Positions 9,101-18,739 of a stretch of 64,000 nucleotides of DNA are shown one piece after another. The stretch is from positions 62,001-126,000 of the forward strand of contig NZ_OBEH01000001.1 of assembly GCF_900215465.1 (NCBI RefSeq). The letters are read 5' to 3'. The notes beneath the pieces are model-generated. The model worked only from the letters and a program-made list of their open reading frames with translations, was not told the origin of the DNA and did not search any database. The stretch is from Flagellimonas pacifica. GTDB taxonomy: Bacteria; Bacteroidota; Bacteroidia; Flavobacteriales; Flavobacteriaceae. Positions within the stretch are counted from its first letter, which is position 1; each line of letters begins with the position of its first letter. Made by a program: the position numbers and the translations under genes.

Positions 9101-11743
9101 TTTTATCGAAATTGGTGGAGAAGACCAGCTTCTGGAGATTCCGAAAGTTCAAAAATCCTGGTTTTTTCTGCGGATAAAGAAAAATATTCGTTGGGTGAAG
9201 AAGCTGTGGTCACTTTTCCTTCAGACAGAGGCGGTAGAGCGCTGCTAAGCATTGAAAATGGTTCCGAAGTCTTGTCCCAACAATGGATTGAAACTTCAGC
9301 TAAAGAAACCAAAGCAACGATTCCTATTTCCGCAGAAATGGCGCCAAACGCCTATATCAACATTTCGTTATTACAACCTCATGGACAGGTTGCGAACGAT
9401 CTCCCAATTCGTCTATATGGCGTGGTACCTTTATTAGTGAAAAATCCGGCCACGCATTTAAAGCCAGAACTTCAAATGCCAGATGTGCTGCAACCAGAAA
9501 CTTCATTTAAGGTTAATGTTTCTGAGTCCAATAATAAACCAATGACCTATTCTTTGGCCGTAGTGGATGAAGGTTTGTTAGACCTTACACGATTCAAAAC
9601 CCCAGATATTCATGGTACATTTTATGCAAGACAAGCTTTAGGGGTAAAAACCTTTGACATTTTTGATGATGTCATGGGGGCCTACTCCATAAGTGTCGAT
9701 AATATTTATGAGATTGGAGGTGGTGGCGTTGGCGAAGGAGCCAAAAACCGAAAAGCACAACGTTTTAAACCAGTGGTCAGCTATTTGGGTCCATTTAATT
9801 TGAAGCCTGGCGAAAAAGTATCACACACGATAAACATGCCCAATTATGTTGGTTCTGTGCGCACCATGCTCATTGCCGGAAATCAAAATAGTGCGTACGG
9901 TAATACCGAAAAAACCACTCCGGTCAGAAAACCACTAATGGTTTTGACTTCTTTGCCCCGAAAATTATCTCCGGGTGAAAAAGTAACTATTCCCGTTACC
10001 GTATTTGCCATGGAGAAAAAGGTGAAAAACGTACAGGTTTCCATTGAAGCTGGCAAAGCTTTGGAACCTTTGGGCGCAACTTCCAAAAACATCACTTTTG
10101 ATGCCGTTGGTGAGCAAATCGTAAATTTTGATTTTAAAGTGAATCCCGCCAAATCCTTTCAAACCATAAAGGTTTCTGCATCGGGAGCAGGGGAAAATGC
10201 AAGTAATGAAATTGAAATTGATGTAGAAAATCCAAATCCAGTTACCACTAAAAGCACTTTGTACACTTTGGATGCGAATCAATCTGAGTCCATATCCATG
10301 GAAACCTTTGGGACCTCAGGATCCAATTCGGCCACAATCGAATTTTCAACCCTCCCTCCCATGGATTTCTCCAAACGGATGGAATATCTATTACAGTATC
10401 CACATGGTTGTGTAGAGCAAACCACTTCAGCAGCATTTCCACAATTGTTTTTGGATGATGTACTCGATATTACTTTCGATAAGAAAAAAGAGGCAGAAAA
10501 AAACATTAAAGCTGCAATTAAAAGGCTAAATAACTTCCAGACTTCCGGCGGTGGCTTAAGCTATTGGCCAGGTTACAGTGGAGCAGATGATTGGGGTACC
10601 TCTTATGCAGGCCATTTTATGTTGGAGGCCAAACAAAAAGGATATCAACTGCCTTTGACCTTTTTAAGCAATTGGTTGCGCTATCAGAAAAATACAGCCC
10701 GTCAATGGAGCAATCAGCAAAGTCGTTATAATGACGATATGGCCCAGGCGTACCGTTTATACACATTGGCATTGGCCCAACAACCAGAGTTAGCCGCCAT
10801 GAATCGTCTTCGGGAATCAAAAAACTTGAGCAATGAAGCCAAATGGCGATTGGCTGCGGCTTATGCCCTGGTTGGCAAAAAAGAGGTAGCAAAAGAATTG
10901 GCTCGAATCGCCAATATTGACTTTGAACCGAATTCCTATAATTATAGAACCTATGGTTCTGTTTTCAGAAATCGAGCCATGGCCTTGGAAACTATGGTAA
11001 TTCTTGGGGATTCCCAGCAACGTGATCTGGCCGTTTCCTTGGCCAAGAATCTTTCCTCACAAAGATGGTATAGTACGCAAGAAACATCATATGCACTATT
11101 GGCAATGGCAAAAATGGTGGCAAAAAATGGCGGCAAATCTCTAGACCTTACTTTTACCAATAATGGAAAAGAGGTTGTGGTAAAAACAGATAGGGCCATC
11201 GCACAGCGCAATCTTGTTATTTCAGGGGCAAGAGAAGAAATTCAAGTTAAAAACAATCAAAACAACACCATTTATGCTACTTTGGTGCAAAGTGGTAAGC
11301 TTCCCGTAGGGCAAGAATTGGCTCAAGCTCAAAATTTAAGGTTATCTGTTAATTACCTTGATGCGGTTGGAAACCATATCGATGTTTCGCAATTGCGTCA
11401 AGGAACAGAGCTACAGGCAAAATTAACTGTTTTCAACAGCTCCAACGATTATATTGATAATTTGGCCCTGACCCAGATTGTACCTAGTGGATGGGAAATT
11501 GTAGACACATCTTATGCAGGAACATCAGACTCCAATTCCAGTAAAGCTGAGTATATTGATGTACGTGATGACCGCACTCATTTTTATTTTGACTTGTCTG
11601 GCAAAAAATCCAAAACATTCATTGTAAAATTGAATGCTTCTTTCTTGGGTGATTATTATCTACCTGGCTCGCAGGTTGAAGCCATGTACGATGATAATTA
11701 CCATGCCCGCAACAAAGGAAAATGGATTAAAGTAGTGCAATAA
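6188..11743 (+). CDS. Alpha-2-macroglobulin family lipoprotein
   Basis: This 1851-residue protein is a large broad-range protease trap anchored in a membrane. It has a lipoprotein signal (Cys19 after LSVS), an N-terminal Ig-like region, a series of macroglobulin (MG) domains, an A2M domain and a C-terminal thioester/helical-toroid region. The thioester motif CVEQ is intact (Cys1408, Gln1411, within HGCVEQTT), so covalent trapping of proteases is likely. The Tyr/Trp/Asp-rich stretch near residues 445-505 is unusual and may be a lineage-specific insert. It is followed by the pbpC gene, the well-known pairing in bacteria, in which the protease trap is thought to protect the periplasm when the wall is breached and PBP1C repairs it. 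Confidence 0.95.
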   Translation: MSQYLRIIVFSLVILSVSCKKKAPESETDNLFKFKDYISYHTHGNQSISTPITVVLAQQLNQFELAQELPSEYITISPKVEGKLAIENGRELTFQPSEYLKPDTEYVVSLALNKLFEDIDRDFKEYTFSFKTITPNFKITLGNLQSYSKDWQYLSGTLNASDVLDVSKIDEVLSVKQGDKKIPVKWDNNEENAQYFSFKIDSISRKTVDSELTINWNGKNFGIDNQGEEKYTIPGLNKFVVVDAKTTSAPNAALTLNFSEPLKQNQNLNGLVTIENAQNLRYEIDGNLLKVYPSNRILGEVRVNVFEGIKSEYGFTLKNQFSELVSFEQLKPAVRLISKGTILPNTASTPIYFETVNLSAVEVRVIQVFENNMLQFLQNNNLTQEYNSDFRTVGRRVAYKVIPLSENGGENTSYWKANALDLSELIKINPGSLYRVEFSFKKEHTTYDCDDAGDSEGILEDIAISTHDETQEERYWDNEIYNWRNYDWNWEERDNPCHAAYYNDTRLVTTNLLGSDLGLIVKKGNNRSYHFVATNLLTTKPEANTTIKLYNYQQQLLGEITTDASGFGIFDSEKRAAFVIAEKNNNFAYAKLSDGNALSLSKFDVSGETLQNGLQGFIYTERGVHRPGDTVHLTFVLNDQSNPIPDNHPVTLEVNDARGKLVQRNVLKEGSLHIEEGLYAKKEKDFYYFPIPTKPEAPTGTWNAKIIVGGAEYNKSLKVATIKPNRLKVDFSFEDEILKANKNNVGQAKVQWLHGAPARNLKIDINTNIQNAASAFPKFKDYIFQDPVRTFNAIENQFIQSKLDDNGILNINEKINVNGNAPGMLQATFTTKVFEGGGDFSIDVFSKKLAPFSHFVGLRSPKARRYGSFLTDENTEFDVVSVNADGNAAGNRKLKVQIFKIEWRWWWNRGRDNLSRYENATVHRPYKEMSVTTANNGKGSFKVNIPDDDGGRFLIRVVDEVSGHATGRTAYFYRNWWRRPASGDSESSKILVFSADKEKYSLGEEAVVTFPSDRGGRALLSIENGSEVLSQQWIETSAKETKATIPISAEMAPNAYINISLLQPHGQVANDLPIRLYGVVPLLVKNPATHLKPELQMPDVLQPETSFKVNVSESNNKPMTYSLAVVDEGLLDLTRFKTPDIHGTFYARQALGVKTFDIFDDVMGAYSISVDNIYEIGGGGVGEGAKNRKAQRFKPVVSYLGPFNLKPGEKVSHTINMPNYVGSVRTMLIAGNQNSAYGNTEKTTPVRKPLMVLTSLPRKLSPGEKVTIPVTVFAMEKKVKNVQVSIEAGKALEPLGATSKNITFDAVGEQIVNFDFKVNPAKSFQTIKVSASGAGENASNEIEIDVENPNPVTTKSTLYTLDANQSESISMETFGTSGSNSATIEFSTLPPMDFSKRMEYLLQYPHGCVEQTTSAAFPQLFLDDVLDITFDKKKEAEKNIKAAIKRLNNFQTSGGGLSYWPGYSGADDWGTSYAGHFMLEAKQKGYQLPLTFLSNWLRYQKNTARQWSNQQSRYNDDMAQAYRLYTLALAQQPELAAMNRLRESKNLSNEAKWRLAAAYALVGKKEVAKELARIANIDFEPNSYNYRTYGSVFRNRAMALETMVILGDSQQRDLAVSLAKNLSSQRWYSTQETSYALLAMAKMVAKNGGKSLDLTFTNNGKEVVVKTDRAIAQRNLVISGAREEIQVKNNQNNTIYATLVQSGKLPVGQELAQAQNLRLSVNYLDAVGNHIDVSQLRQGTELQAKLTVFNSSNDYIDNLALTQIVPSGWEIVDTSYAGTSDSNSSKAEYIDVRDDRTHFYFDLSGKKSKTFIVKLNASFLGDYYLPGSQVEAMYDDNYHARNKGKWIKVVQ

Positions 11744-11745
11744 AA

Positions 11746-11836
11746 TGTCACACTGAGCCAGTCGAAGTGTTGTGGTTGAGCCAATTGAGATATAAAATCA
11801 ATTAGGTCTCACCCTTCGACAAGCTCAGGATGACAC
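11746..11836. repeat. REP-like inverted repeat between the A2M gene and pbpC
   Basis: Two related half-elements, at about 11746-11769 and 11810-11835, form a long imperfect inverted repeat; each contains a version of CTTCGAC-RR-GCTCAG. The same core recurs at 48180-48195 and 50951-50966. Such palindromes are typical genome-wide REP elements of flavobacteria. This one may act as a transcription attenuator between the two genes. Confidence 0.75.
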
Positions 11837-11855
11837 CAACCCCAGCAAAAAAGTC

Positions 11856-14198
11856 ATGTGGAAGAAGCATAAATTTAAATTAAGCCTGTTCTTACTCCTT
11901 TTTTTGATATGGTCGTTTTGTCTTCCCAAAATTTTGTTTGAAGAACCCACTTCAACCGTAGTCACCAGTTCCGATGGAATTTTGATTGGTGCCCGAATTG
12001 CCGATGATGGACAATGGCGTTTTCCACAAATGGATTCTATACCCGAGCGTTTTAAACAAAGTGTGCTGTTGTTTGAAGATGAATATTTCTATCAACATCT
12101 TGGATTTAATCCTATTTCCATCTTCAATGCCATAAAACATAATCTTACTAAGGATACTCGAAGGGGCGGGAGCACCATAACCCAGCAGGTAATCCGGTTG
12201 AGTAGAAAAAACAAATCCCGCACCTATTTTGAGAAATGCATTGAACTTTTTTTGGCCACCCGATTGGAATTCAGGTATTCAAAAGATGAAATTCTGAAAC
12301 TGTATGCTACACATACCCCTTATGGTGGCAATGTAGTAGGATTGGAAACGGCCTCTTGGCGCTATTTTGGTATTCCCGCACATGAATTAAGCTGGGGACA
12401 ATCAGCTACTTTGGCAGTATTGCCCAATGCTCCATCTCTAATTTTCCCAGGCAGAAACGAACAAATCTTATTGAAAAAACGCAACCGCTTGCTCAAAAAA
12501 CTATGGGATAACAAACATATTGACCAAACAACCTACGAACTTGCAATTTTGGAACCATTGCCGAAAAAACCACGTCCTTTACCCAATAGTGCCCCCCACC
12601 TTACAGAGCGGATAAAAAAAGAACATCCTGGAAAGCGCATAAAGTCTTCTATTGATAGGCATCTACAAAATCAGGCAAACATTTTGGCAGAACGTCACTA
12701 CAATCAATTGAAAAGCAATGAAATCTATAATTTATCCATCTTGGTTTTAGATGTGGAGACAAGAAAAGTACTGAGCTATGTGGGTAATTCCCCAACTATA
12801 AAGGCTCATGGAAATTATGTTGATATCATCACAAAAAAAAGAAGTACTGGAAGCACCTTAAAACCATTTTTATTTGCCTCGCTGTTGCACGAGGGCCAGT
12901 TATTGCCCAATAGCTTGGTGAAGGATATTCCAACCGTGATCAATGGGTACAACCCCAAAAACTTCAACAAAAAATATGCAGGTGCCGTACCTGCAAGCCG
13001 AGCGCTTTCGCGCTCCCTAAATGTACCCGCCGTTCGGTTATTGCGACAATACGGGCTTCAAAAATTCTACAATCAGCTCCATAAAATGAACATGAGGTCG
13101 TTGGACAGACCTGCCAGTCACTATGGCCTTCCCCTTATTTTGGGAGGTGCGGAGGGTTCTTTGTGGGACATTACCAAAACGTATGCCTCAGCAGCATCGA
13201 CCCTAAACTATTTTTTATCAAATTCCAGTACGTATCGCACCAATGAATTTGCAGAACCCAGCTATTTACAGGAAAGTGAAATTGATTTTGGTGAAGAACA
13301 ATTCGAATCGCCTATTTTAAATGCCGGAGCACTCTACCACACTTTCAAGTCGTTGCAAGAGGTTAATCGTCCTGAAGGGGATGAAAATTGGCAGTTCTTT
13401 GATTCGTCACAAGCTATTGCATGGAAAACTGGGACCAGTTTTGGGTTTAAAGATGCCTGGGCAGTTGGAGTAACACCAAAATATGCCATTGGTATCTGGA
13501 TCGGGAATGCGGATGGTGAGGGGAGGCCTGGACTCACTGGAATTACTGCCGCTGCCCCCCTACTTTTTGATGTTTTGGATGCGCTGCCACAAAGCAGGTG
13601 GTTTCAAGAACCTTTTGATGATCTAGCCGAATTGGAAGTTTGTAAAGAAAGTGGGTGTATAGCCTCAACATTTTGTGATATTATACAGAAAGAGTTGTTA
13701 CCTATAAAAGGAAGCAGAAGCAAACAGTGTCCCTATCACCATCAACTATTTTTGGATAAGGAAGAAGCGTTTAGGGTGAATTCAGATTGTTATCCTCTAG
13801 AAAATATGATCCAAAAAAACTGGTTCGGCTTACCTACAGTGGTTGAATATTATTATGCCAATGCCCACCCCAATTATAAAAGCTTGCCTCCTTTTTTGGA
13901 AGGGTGCCATGCTGAGGAAAAGCAATTAATGGAGTTCATCTACCCCAAAAAAAATGAAGAGATTCTTTTGCCTCGAGATTTGGGGAAAGCTTCAAGGGAA
14001 ATCATATTTAAACTGGCACATCAGCAGCAAGAAAGTACGGTGCATTGGTATTTGGATGAAACCTATCTGGGTTCCACCATTAATTTTCATGAATTAATCG
14101 TTGAAAACCAACTCGGCAACTACACATTAACAGCAGTTGATGATGAAGGTAACAGAATTCAACAAAGTTTGAATGTGCAAATGGCCAGTGAAAATTAA
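11856..14198 (+). CDS. pbpC: Penicillin-binding protein 1C (bifunctional)
   Basis: This 780-residue inner-membrane enzyme polymerises and cross-links peptidoglycan. It has an N-terminal membrane anchor (about residues 8-24), a GT51 glycosyltransferase domain with catalytic Glu74 in the FEDEYFYQHLG segment, and a transpeptidase domain with SxxK (Ser333-Lys336), SxN (SLN) and KTG (Lys524-Gly526). A C-terminal domain of the PBP1C type follows. All key residues are present. It lies downstream of the alpha-2-macroglobulin gene and is convergent with der, with only three bases between the stops. Confidence 0.96.
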   Translation: MWKKHKFKLSLFLLLFLIWSFCLPKILFEEPTSTVVTSSDGILIGARIADDGQWRFPQMDSIPERFKQSVLLFEDEYFYQHLGFNPISIFNAIKHNLTKDTRRGGSTITQQVIRLSRKNKSRTYFEKCIELFLATRLEFRYSKDEILKLYATHTPYGGNVVGLETASWRYFGIPAHELSWGQSATLAVLPNAPSLIFPGRNEQILLKKRNRLLKKLWDNKHIDQTTYELAILEPLPKKPRPLPNSAPHLTERIKKEHPGKRIKSSIDRHLQNQANILAERHYNQLKSNEIYNLSILVLDVETRKVLSYVGNSPTIKAHGNYVDIITKKRSTGSTLKPFLFASLLHEGQLLPNSLVKDIPTVINGYNPKNFNKKYAGAVPASRALSRSLNVPAVRLLRQYGLQKFYNQLHKMNMRSLDRPASHYGLPLILGGAEGSLWDITKTYASAASTLNYFLSNSSTYRTNEFAEPSYLQESEIDFGEEQFESPILNAGALYHTFKSLQEVNRPEGDENWQFFDSSQAIAWKTGTSFGFKDAWAVGVTPKYAIGIWIGNADGEGRPGLTGITAAAPLLFDVLDALPQSRWFQEPFDDLAELEVCKESGCIASTFCDIIQKELLPIKGSRSKQCPYHHQLFLDKEEAFRVNSDCYPLENMIQKNWFGLPTVVEYYYANAHPNYKSLPPFLEGCHAEEKQLMEFIYPKKNEEILLPRDLGKASREIIFKLAHQQQESTVHWYLDETYLGSTINFHELIVENQLGNYTLTAVDDEGNRIQQSLNVQMASEN

Positions 14199-14201
14199 AT
14201 C

Positions 14202-15503
14202 TTATTTTTTTCGCATAAAAACCGTAATGGGAACACCACTAAAATCAAAGTTCTCTCTTAGTTTATTTTCCAAAAAACGCTTATATGGTTCTCTTACATA
14301 TTGAGGTAGGTTACAGAAAAAAGCAAATTGCGGATAATGGGAAGGCAATTGTGTACAGAACTTGATCTTCACATATTTGCCTTTGTAAGCTGGCGGAGGG
14401 GTATGCTCAATAATGGGAAGCATAATATCGTTCAGCTTTCGGGTGACAATCTTTTTTGAGCGGTTTTTATAGACATCAACAGCTGTTTCAATAGCCTTGA
14501 AAATACGTTGCTTAGTCAATACCGAAATGAAAAGAATAGGGACATCATCAAAAGGTTCAATGACTTTTTTAATCTTTTGAGTATAATCTTTTACAGAATT
14601 GGTCTCTTTTTCCACCAAATCCCATTTGTTCACCAAAATCACAACGCCCTTATTGTTTCGTTGTGCCAACCAGAAAATGTTCTGCACCTGTCCATCAAAC
14701 CCACGAGTGGCATCCAAAAGCAAAATACAGACATCACAATGTTCAATGGCCCTAACCGAACGCATCACGGAGTAAAACTCCAAATCTTCCTTCACCTTGG
14801 CTTTTCTTCTGATTCCCGCAGTATCCACCAAGTTGAACTCAAATCCAAATCGGTTATATTTCGTGTCGATACTATCGCGAGTTGTCCCTGCAATATCAGT
14901 TACAATGTAACGATCCTCGCCAATAAGTGCATTGATAAAAGATGATTTTCCAGCATTAGGTCTTCCCACAACAGCAAATCGAGGCAGTTCACTTTCTTCT
15001 TCTTCAACCTCTGGAAGAACTTTGACCAATGCGTCCAATAATTCACCCGTTCCACTACCATTGATACTGGACAAGGTATAATACTCTCCAAGTCCAAGGG
15101 AATAAAACTCCACAGCATCTGCTTCTCTTTGGGCATTGTCGACCTTGTTGATTGCCAAAAACACTGGTTTGTCCACTTTGCGAAGCAATCGGGATACATC
15201 CTCGTCCATTCCGGTGACGCCCGACTCCACATCTACCATAAAAATAATGGCATCCGCCTCGTCTATTGCAAGCTCTACCTGTTTGTCAATTTCCTGTTCA
15301 AAGATATCATCACTTCCAACTACATATCCTCCCGTATCAATCAACGAGAATTCTTTTCCATTCCAATCGCTTTTTCCGTAATGGCGGTCCCGTGTAACGC
15401 CGCTTACTGCGTCCACAATAGCTTCACGACGTTGTATCAATCGATTAAAAAAAGTGGATTTCCCAACATTGGGCCTCCCCACAATGGCAACAATAGCGCC
15501 CAT
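14202..15503 (-). CDS. der: Ribosome-assembly GTPase Der (EngA)
   Basis: This protein of 433 residues has two tandem G domains and a C-terminal KH-like domain, the arrangement unique to Der, which acts in 50S subunit maturation. The P-loops are GRPNVGKS near the N-terminus and GRPNAGKS near residue 180; NKVD and NKWD motifs give guanine specificity in both domains. I choose the ATG at 15503 ([11 protein letters not shown]), because the family starts a few residues before the first P-loop; the frame is open three codons further upstream to a TTG. Confidence 0.97.
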   Translation of the reverse strand: MGAIVAIVGRPNVGKSTFFNRLIQRREAIVDAVSGVTRDRHYGKSDWNGKEFSLIDTGGYVVGSDDIFEQEIDKQVELAIDEADAIIFMVDVESGVTGMDEDVSRLLRKVDKPVFLAINKVDNAQREADAVEFYSLGLGEYYTLSSINGSGTGELLDALVKVLPEVEEEESELPRFAVVGRPNAGKSSFINALIGEDRYIVTDIAGTTRDSIDTKYNRFGFEFNLVDTAGIRRKAKVKEDLEFYSVMRSVRAIEHCDVCILLLDATRGFDGQVQNIFWLAQRNNKGVVILVNKWDLVEKETNSVKDYTQKIKKVIEPFDDVPILFISVLTKQRIFKAIETAVDVYKNRSKKIVTRKLNDIMLPIIEHTPPPAYKGKYVKIKFCTQLPSHYPQFAFFCNLPQYVREPYKRFLENKLRENFDFSGVPITVFMRKK

Positions 15504-15579
15504 CAGCATCAAATTTTGGCAAAAGTACCATTATTTATGAAGAAAAAATGATACCTTTTTCAATCAATGTCAACTACTT

Positions 15580-16083
15580 ATGAGTGACCTTCCCAATGAA
15601 ATTGTATTACGTCCTAGGTTTGAGCTATCTCTAAACACCGAATTGGAAGGGCTAAAACAGGCTTTTGACCACTGTTCCAAAGAGCCTTTTATGGTAAAAC
15701 GATTGGACGAGCATATCTATATTCGATTTAAAAAAAAGGATACCACATTTTGGACCCCTCAATTGCACTTGGAGCTTACCTCCTTTGAAAAAGGGGTGAG
15801 CAAAATTCATGGCGTGTTTGGACCTAATCCTACGCTCTGGACGTTTTTTATGTTTTTGCACTTTGGGGTTGGCACCCTCTTCCTAATTCTTGGAGTTTTT
15901 GCCTATTCCAACTATTCTTTGGGCAAGGATATTAAACTATGGGTTGCAGGAATGGTTTTTCTAGTGGTTATCTGGTTTGCCCTTTATGCCTTTGGAAGGA
16001 TGGGGAGAGCCAAAGGAAAACCGCAAATGAATCAGCTTAAGGCATATCTGAAGGAGTTGATTTTAGATTTTCAGAAAAAATGA
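15580..16083 (+). CDS. Hypothetical membrane protein
   Basis: This 167-residue protein has a soluble N-terminal part (about residues 1-80), two adjacent membrane spans (about 86-108 and 118-138) and a short basic C-terminus. Homologues in flavobacteria are sometimes labelled GTP-binding protein, but I see no P-loop or other nucleotide-binding motif, so that name probably comes from its position between der and era. It is convergent with era, ten bases apart. Confidence 0.8.
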   Translation: MSDLPNEIVLRPRFELSLNTELEGLKQAFDHCSKEPFMVKRLDEHIYIRFKKKDTTFWTPQLHLELTSFEKGVSKIHGVFGPNPTLWTFFMFLHFGVGTLFLILGVFAYSNYSLGKDIKLWVAGMVFLVVIWFALYAFGRMGRAKGKPQMNQLKAYLKELILDFQKK

Positions 16084-16092
16084 AAAAGGCAG

Positions 16093-16977
16093 TTAGTTAT
16101 TGTATCCAAAACGCCTAAGTTGCCGAGAATTACTGCGCCAATTTTTATTCACCTTCACATAGAGTTCTATATGCACTTGCTTATCAAAGAATTTTTCAAG
16201 GTCTTTTCGGGATTCCACGCCTACCCTTTTTAGAGCACTACCCTTGTGCCCAATTATGATGCCCTTTTGCGTATCTCGTTCTACCATTATCAAAGAACGA
16301 ATACGGATAATATCATCATCCTCAATAAATTCTTCAGTTTCTACTTCTACAGCATATGGAATTTCCTTTTTGTAGTGTAGTAATATTTTCTCGCGTATGG
16401 TCTCGTTCACAAAAAACCGCTCAGGTTTATCGGTGAGCTGATCCTTGGGGTAATATGGTGGCGCTTCGGGCAACAATTCTAGAATCCGTTCAAAAACCTC
16501 TTTTACATTAAAGTTTTCCAGAGCAGAAATGGGATGTATTTCAGCTTTGGGAAGCAACCCCTGCCAATGTTGTATCTGCTCCTCCAAAACTTGCTGTTCG
16601 GAAGTGTCTATTTTGTTGATAAGCAACAGAACCGGAATATCACTGTTCTCAATTTTCTTGAAGAAAGCTTCATCTTTTAGTGCCTTTTCCCCTATCTCAA
16701 CCATATACAGCAATACATCGGCATCTTCAAAAGCCGATTTTACAAAATCCATCATTGAAGTTTGTAACTCGTAAGCAGGCTTAATGATTCCCGGAGTGTC
16801 AGAAAGAATAACTTGAAAATCTTCCCCATTCACAATTCCAAGAATTCTATGTCGCGTAGTCTGGGCCTTTGAGGTGATAATGGAAAGTTTCTCTCCCACA
16901 AAAGCATTCATCAAAGTAGACTTCCCAACATTTGGGTTGCCAATAATGTTTACAAAACCTGCTTTATGCTTTTTCAC
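16093..16977 (-). CDS. era: GTPase Era
   Basis: This 294-residue protein binds the 3' end of 16S rRNA during 30S maturation. It has an N-terminal G domain (GNPNVGKST near residue 12, DTPG, NKID) and a C-terminal KH domain with the GHKGSALKRVG loop. The start is a GTG at 16977; it places the P-loop at the normal distance from the N-terminus, and I see no better ATG in frame. Confidence 0.97.
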   Translation of the reverse strand: MKKHKAGFVNIIGNPNVGKSTLMNAFVGEKLSIITSKAQTTRHRILGIVNGEDFQVILSDTPGIIKPAYELQTSMMDFVKSAFEDADVLLYMVEIGEKALKDEAFFKKIENSDIPVLLLINKIDTSEQQVLEEQIQHWQGLLPKAEIHPISALENFNVKEVFERILELLPEAPPYYPKDQLTDKPERFFVNETIREKILLHYKKEIPYAVEVETEEFIEDDDIIRIRSLIMVERDTQKGIIIGHKGSALKRVGVESRKDLEKFFDKQVHIELYVKVNKNWRSNSRQLRRFGYNN

Positions 16978-17023
16978 ACGTTTAAATTTTATGAATTACC
17001 TGATCGTACTATAATTATAAAAT

Positions 17024-17052
17024 TGAGAACGTGTGCAACCACTCCGTTCTCA
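17024..17052 (-). terminator. Possible weak terminator of the symporter gene
   Basis: An inverted repeat TGAGAACG/CGTTCTCA with a 13-base loop lies 40 bases after the stop of the minus-strand symporter gene and is followed, in that direction, by an AT-rich stretch with a short T run. The stem is short, so this is a weak call. Confidence 0.4.
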
Positions 17053-17091
17053 CATTAAAAATTTTAAACATTCTCCAAGGTGAATACATTT

Positions 17092-18486
17092 TTAAAATTT
17101 CTTAATGTTCGTTTCATGCTTCATTTTTGAAAAATATGTTTTAGCTGCCTTGTTTACCTTGGGAGCCAACAACAAAACAGCAATCATATTTGGGATTACC
17201 ATAAGTGCATAGGACAAATCTATGAGGTTTTTCACCAATTCCAGTGAAGCAACTGCAGCAAAGACAATTAGAATTACAAAATAATGGTTATAATACCTAC
17301 CGATTTTCGCATTGGTCAAAAAGGAAAGGCATTTTACACCATAATAGGAATAGGTGAACAAAGTAGACAGCGCAAAGGCCGTGACAATAATCATCAGCAG
17401 GTCATCTCCATAACCAAACAAAGTGGTTCTAAACGCTTGTAGTGTCATTACAATTCCACTGGAATCATCCAAATAGGCACCACTAAGGATAATGACCACA
17501 GCTGTGAACGTGCAGACCAAAATAGTATCTATAAATGGTCCCAACATAGCAACCAAACCTTCCCGTATGGGTTCCTCATTTTTGGACTGACCATGGTACA
17601 TAGGTGCACTACCCAAACCAGCTTCGTTAGAAAACATAGCTCTCTTGACACCAATGATCACCAATCCCCAAAAACCACCTGTAACCACGGTTTTAAAATT
17701 CCAAGCTTCAGTCATAATTAACTTTAACGCCGGTATTACTTGGGATGCATTCATAACCATAACCACAATAACGGCCACGAGGTATACCATAACCATGAAT
17801 GGAACAATGGCTGTCGCCACTTTGGCAATTTTTGAGAGTCCGCCAAAAATGACGAAAGAAGAAATTATCGCCAAAACAATACCTACTATGAGTTTCCAAT
17901 TGAACAGCGGGTCAGCTTCAGTTCCTCCCAAAGCTATCAGGCTTTCTTCAGGTTGAACAACACTCATAAAGGTTTCAGTAAATTGATTGGCCGTAAAGAC
18001 ACCTAAAAATCCAAAAATGCCCGAAATACAAAAGAAGATGGCCAGAGGCTTGTATTTCTCCCCAAGACCTTTTGTGATATAAAACATGGGGCCTCCCTGC
18101 AATTTTCCTTCGGAATCCTCTCCTCTAAACATGATGGATAAACTACAGGAATAAAACTTAATGCACATTCCTATCAAAGCCGTCATCCAAATCCAAAAGA
18201 CAACTCCCGGCCCTCCATCATGGATTGCTATAGCAACACCGGATATGTTTCCCAAACCAACAGTTGCCGCCACTGCTGCGGATAAAGCCTGCAATGAACT
18301 TACATCCCCTTTGGCATTCTTATCGTCGTATTTACCTCTGGTAATAGCAATAGCATGACCAAAAAAACGGTACGGTAATAATTTTGAATAGAAAATTAAA
18401 AACAAGCCCCCTCCTATCAGCAGAAGAAACATTGGCCAGTTGGCCCAAGAATTGGCATTGACCAAAAAATCATTAATGAGTTCCAT
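17092..18486 (-). CDS. Sodium:alanine/glycine symporter (AGCS family)
   Basis: This 464-residue inner-membrane transporter couples uptake of alanine or glycine to sodium. About ten to eleven hydrophobic spans are visible. Family signatures include the VGLGNISGVAIAI segment near residue 78, the GGPMFYI segment and FSNEAGLGSAPMYH near residue 288. The length fits the family. The gene is monocistronic, and the substrate is assigned only at family level. Confidence 0.93.
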   Translation of the reverse strand: MELINDFLVNANSWANWPMFLLLIGGGLFLIFYSKLLPYRFFGHAIAITRGKYDDKNAKGDVSSLQALSAAVAATVGLGNISGVAIAIHDGGPGVVFWIWMTALIGMCIKFYSCSLSIMFRGEDSEGKLQGGPMFYITKGLGEKYKPLAIFFCISGIFGFLGVFTANQFTETFMSVVQPEESLIALGGTEADPLFNWKLIVGIVLAIISSFVIFGGLSKIAKVATAIVPFMVMVYLVAVIVVMVMNASQVIPALKLIMTEAWNFKTVVTGGFWGLVIIGVKRAMFSNEAGLGSAPMYHGQSKNEEPIREGLVAMLGPFIDTILVCTFTAVVIILSGAYLDDSSGIVMTLQAFRTTLFGYGDDLLMIIVTAFALSTLFTYSYYGVKCLSFLTNAKIGRYYNHYFVILIVFAAVASLELVKNLIDLSYALMVIPNMIAVLLLAPKVNKAAKTYFSKMKHETNIKKF

Positions 18487-18610
18487 GGTTTCGAAGGTAG
18501 TTATTTCGATTAAAATTCTGCTAAAGGATATGAATTTCAGTTCATTTTTAAATCAAATCCCTTCTAATTTGGAAATAACCTAAAAACGGTTGTATATTTG
18601 CCGTCCACAT

Positions 18611-18683
<73 letters not shown>

Positions 18684-18700
18684 CGAAACCGATAGGCATA

Positions 18701-18736
18701 AAAAAACGGATTACTAGTATGTAATCCGTTTTTTTG
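18701..18736 (+). terminator. Rho-independent terminator after tRNA-fMet
   Basis: A perfect hairpin, AACGGATTAC / GTAATCCGTT with a six-base loop, is preceded by a run of A and followed by a run of T, 17 bases after the tRNA. It would work in both directions. Confidence 0.9.
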
Positions 18737-18739
18737 GGT

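Noticed and set aside
6500-11250. Many antisense and shifted frames within the alpha-2-macroglobulin gene
   Set aside because: They are shadows of one long, well-supported gene with family motifs along its length.
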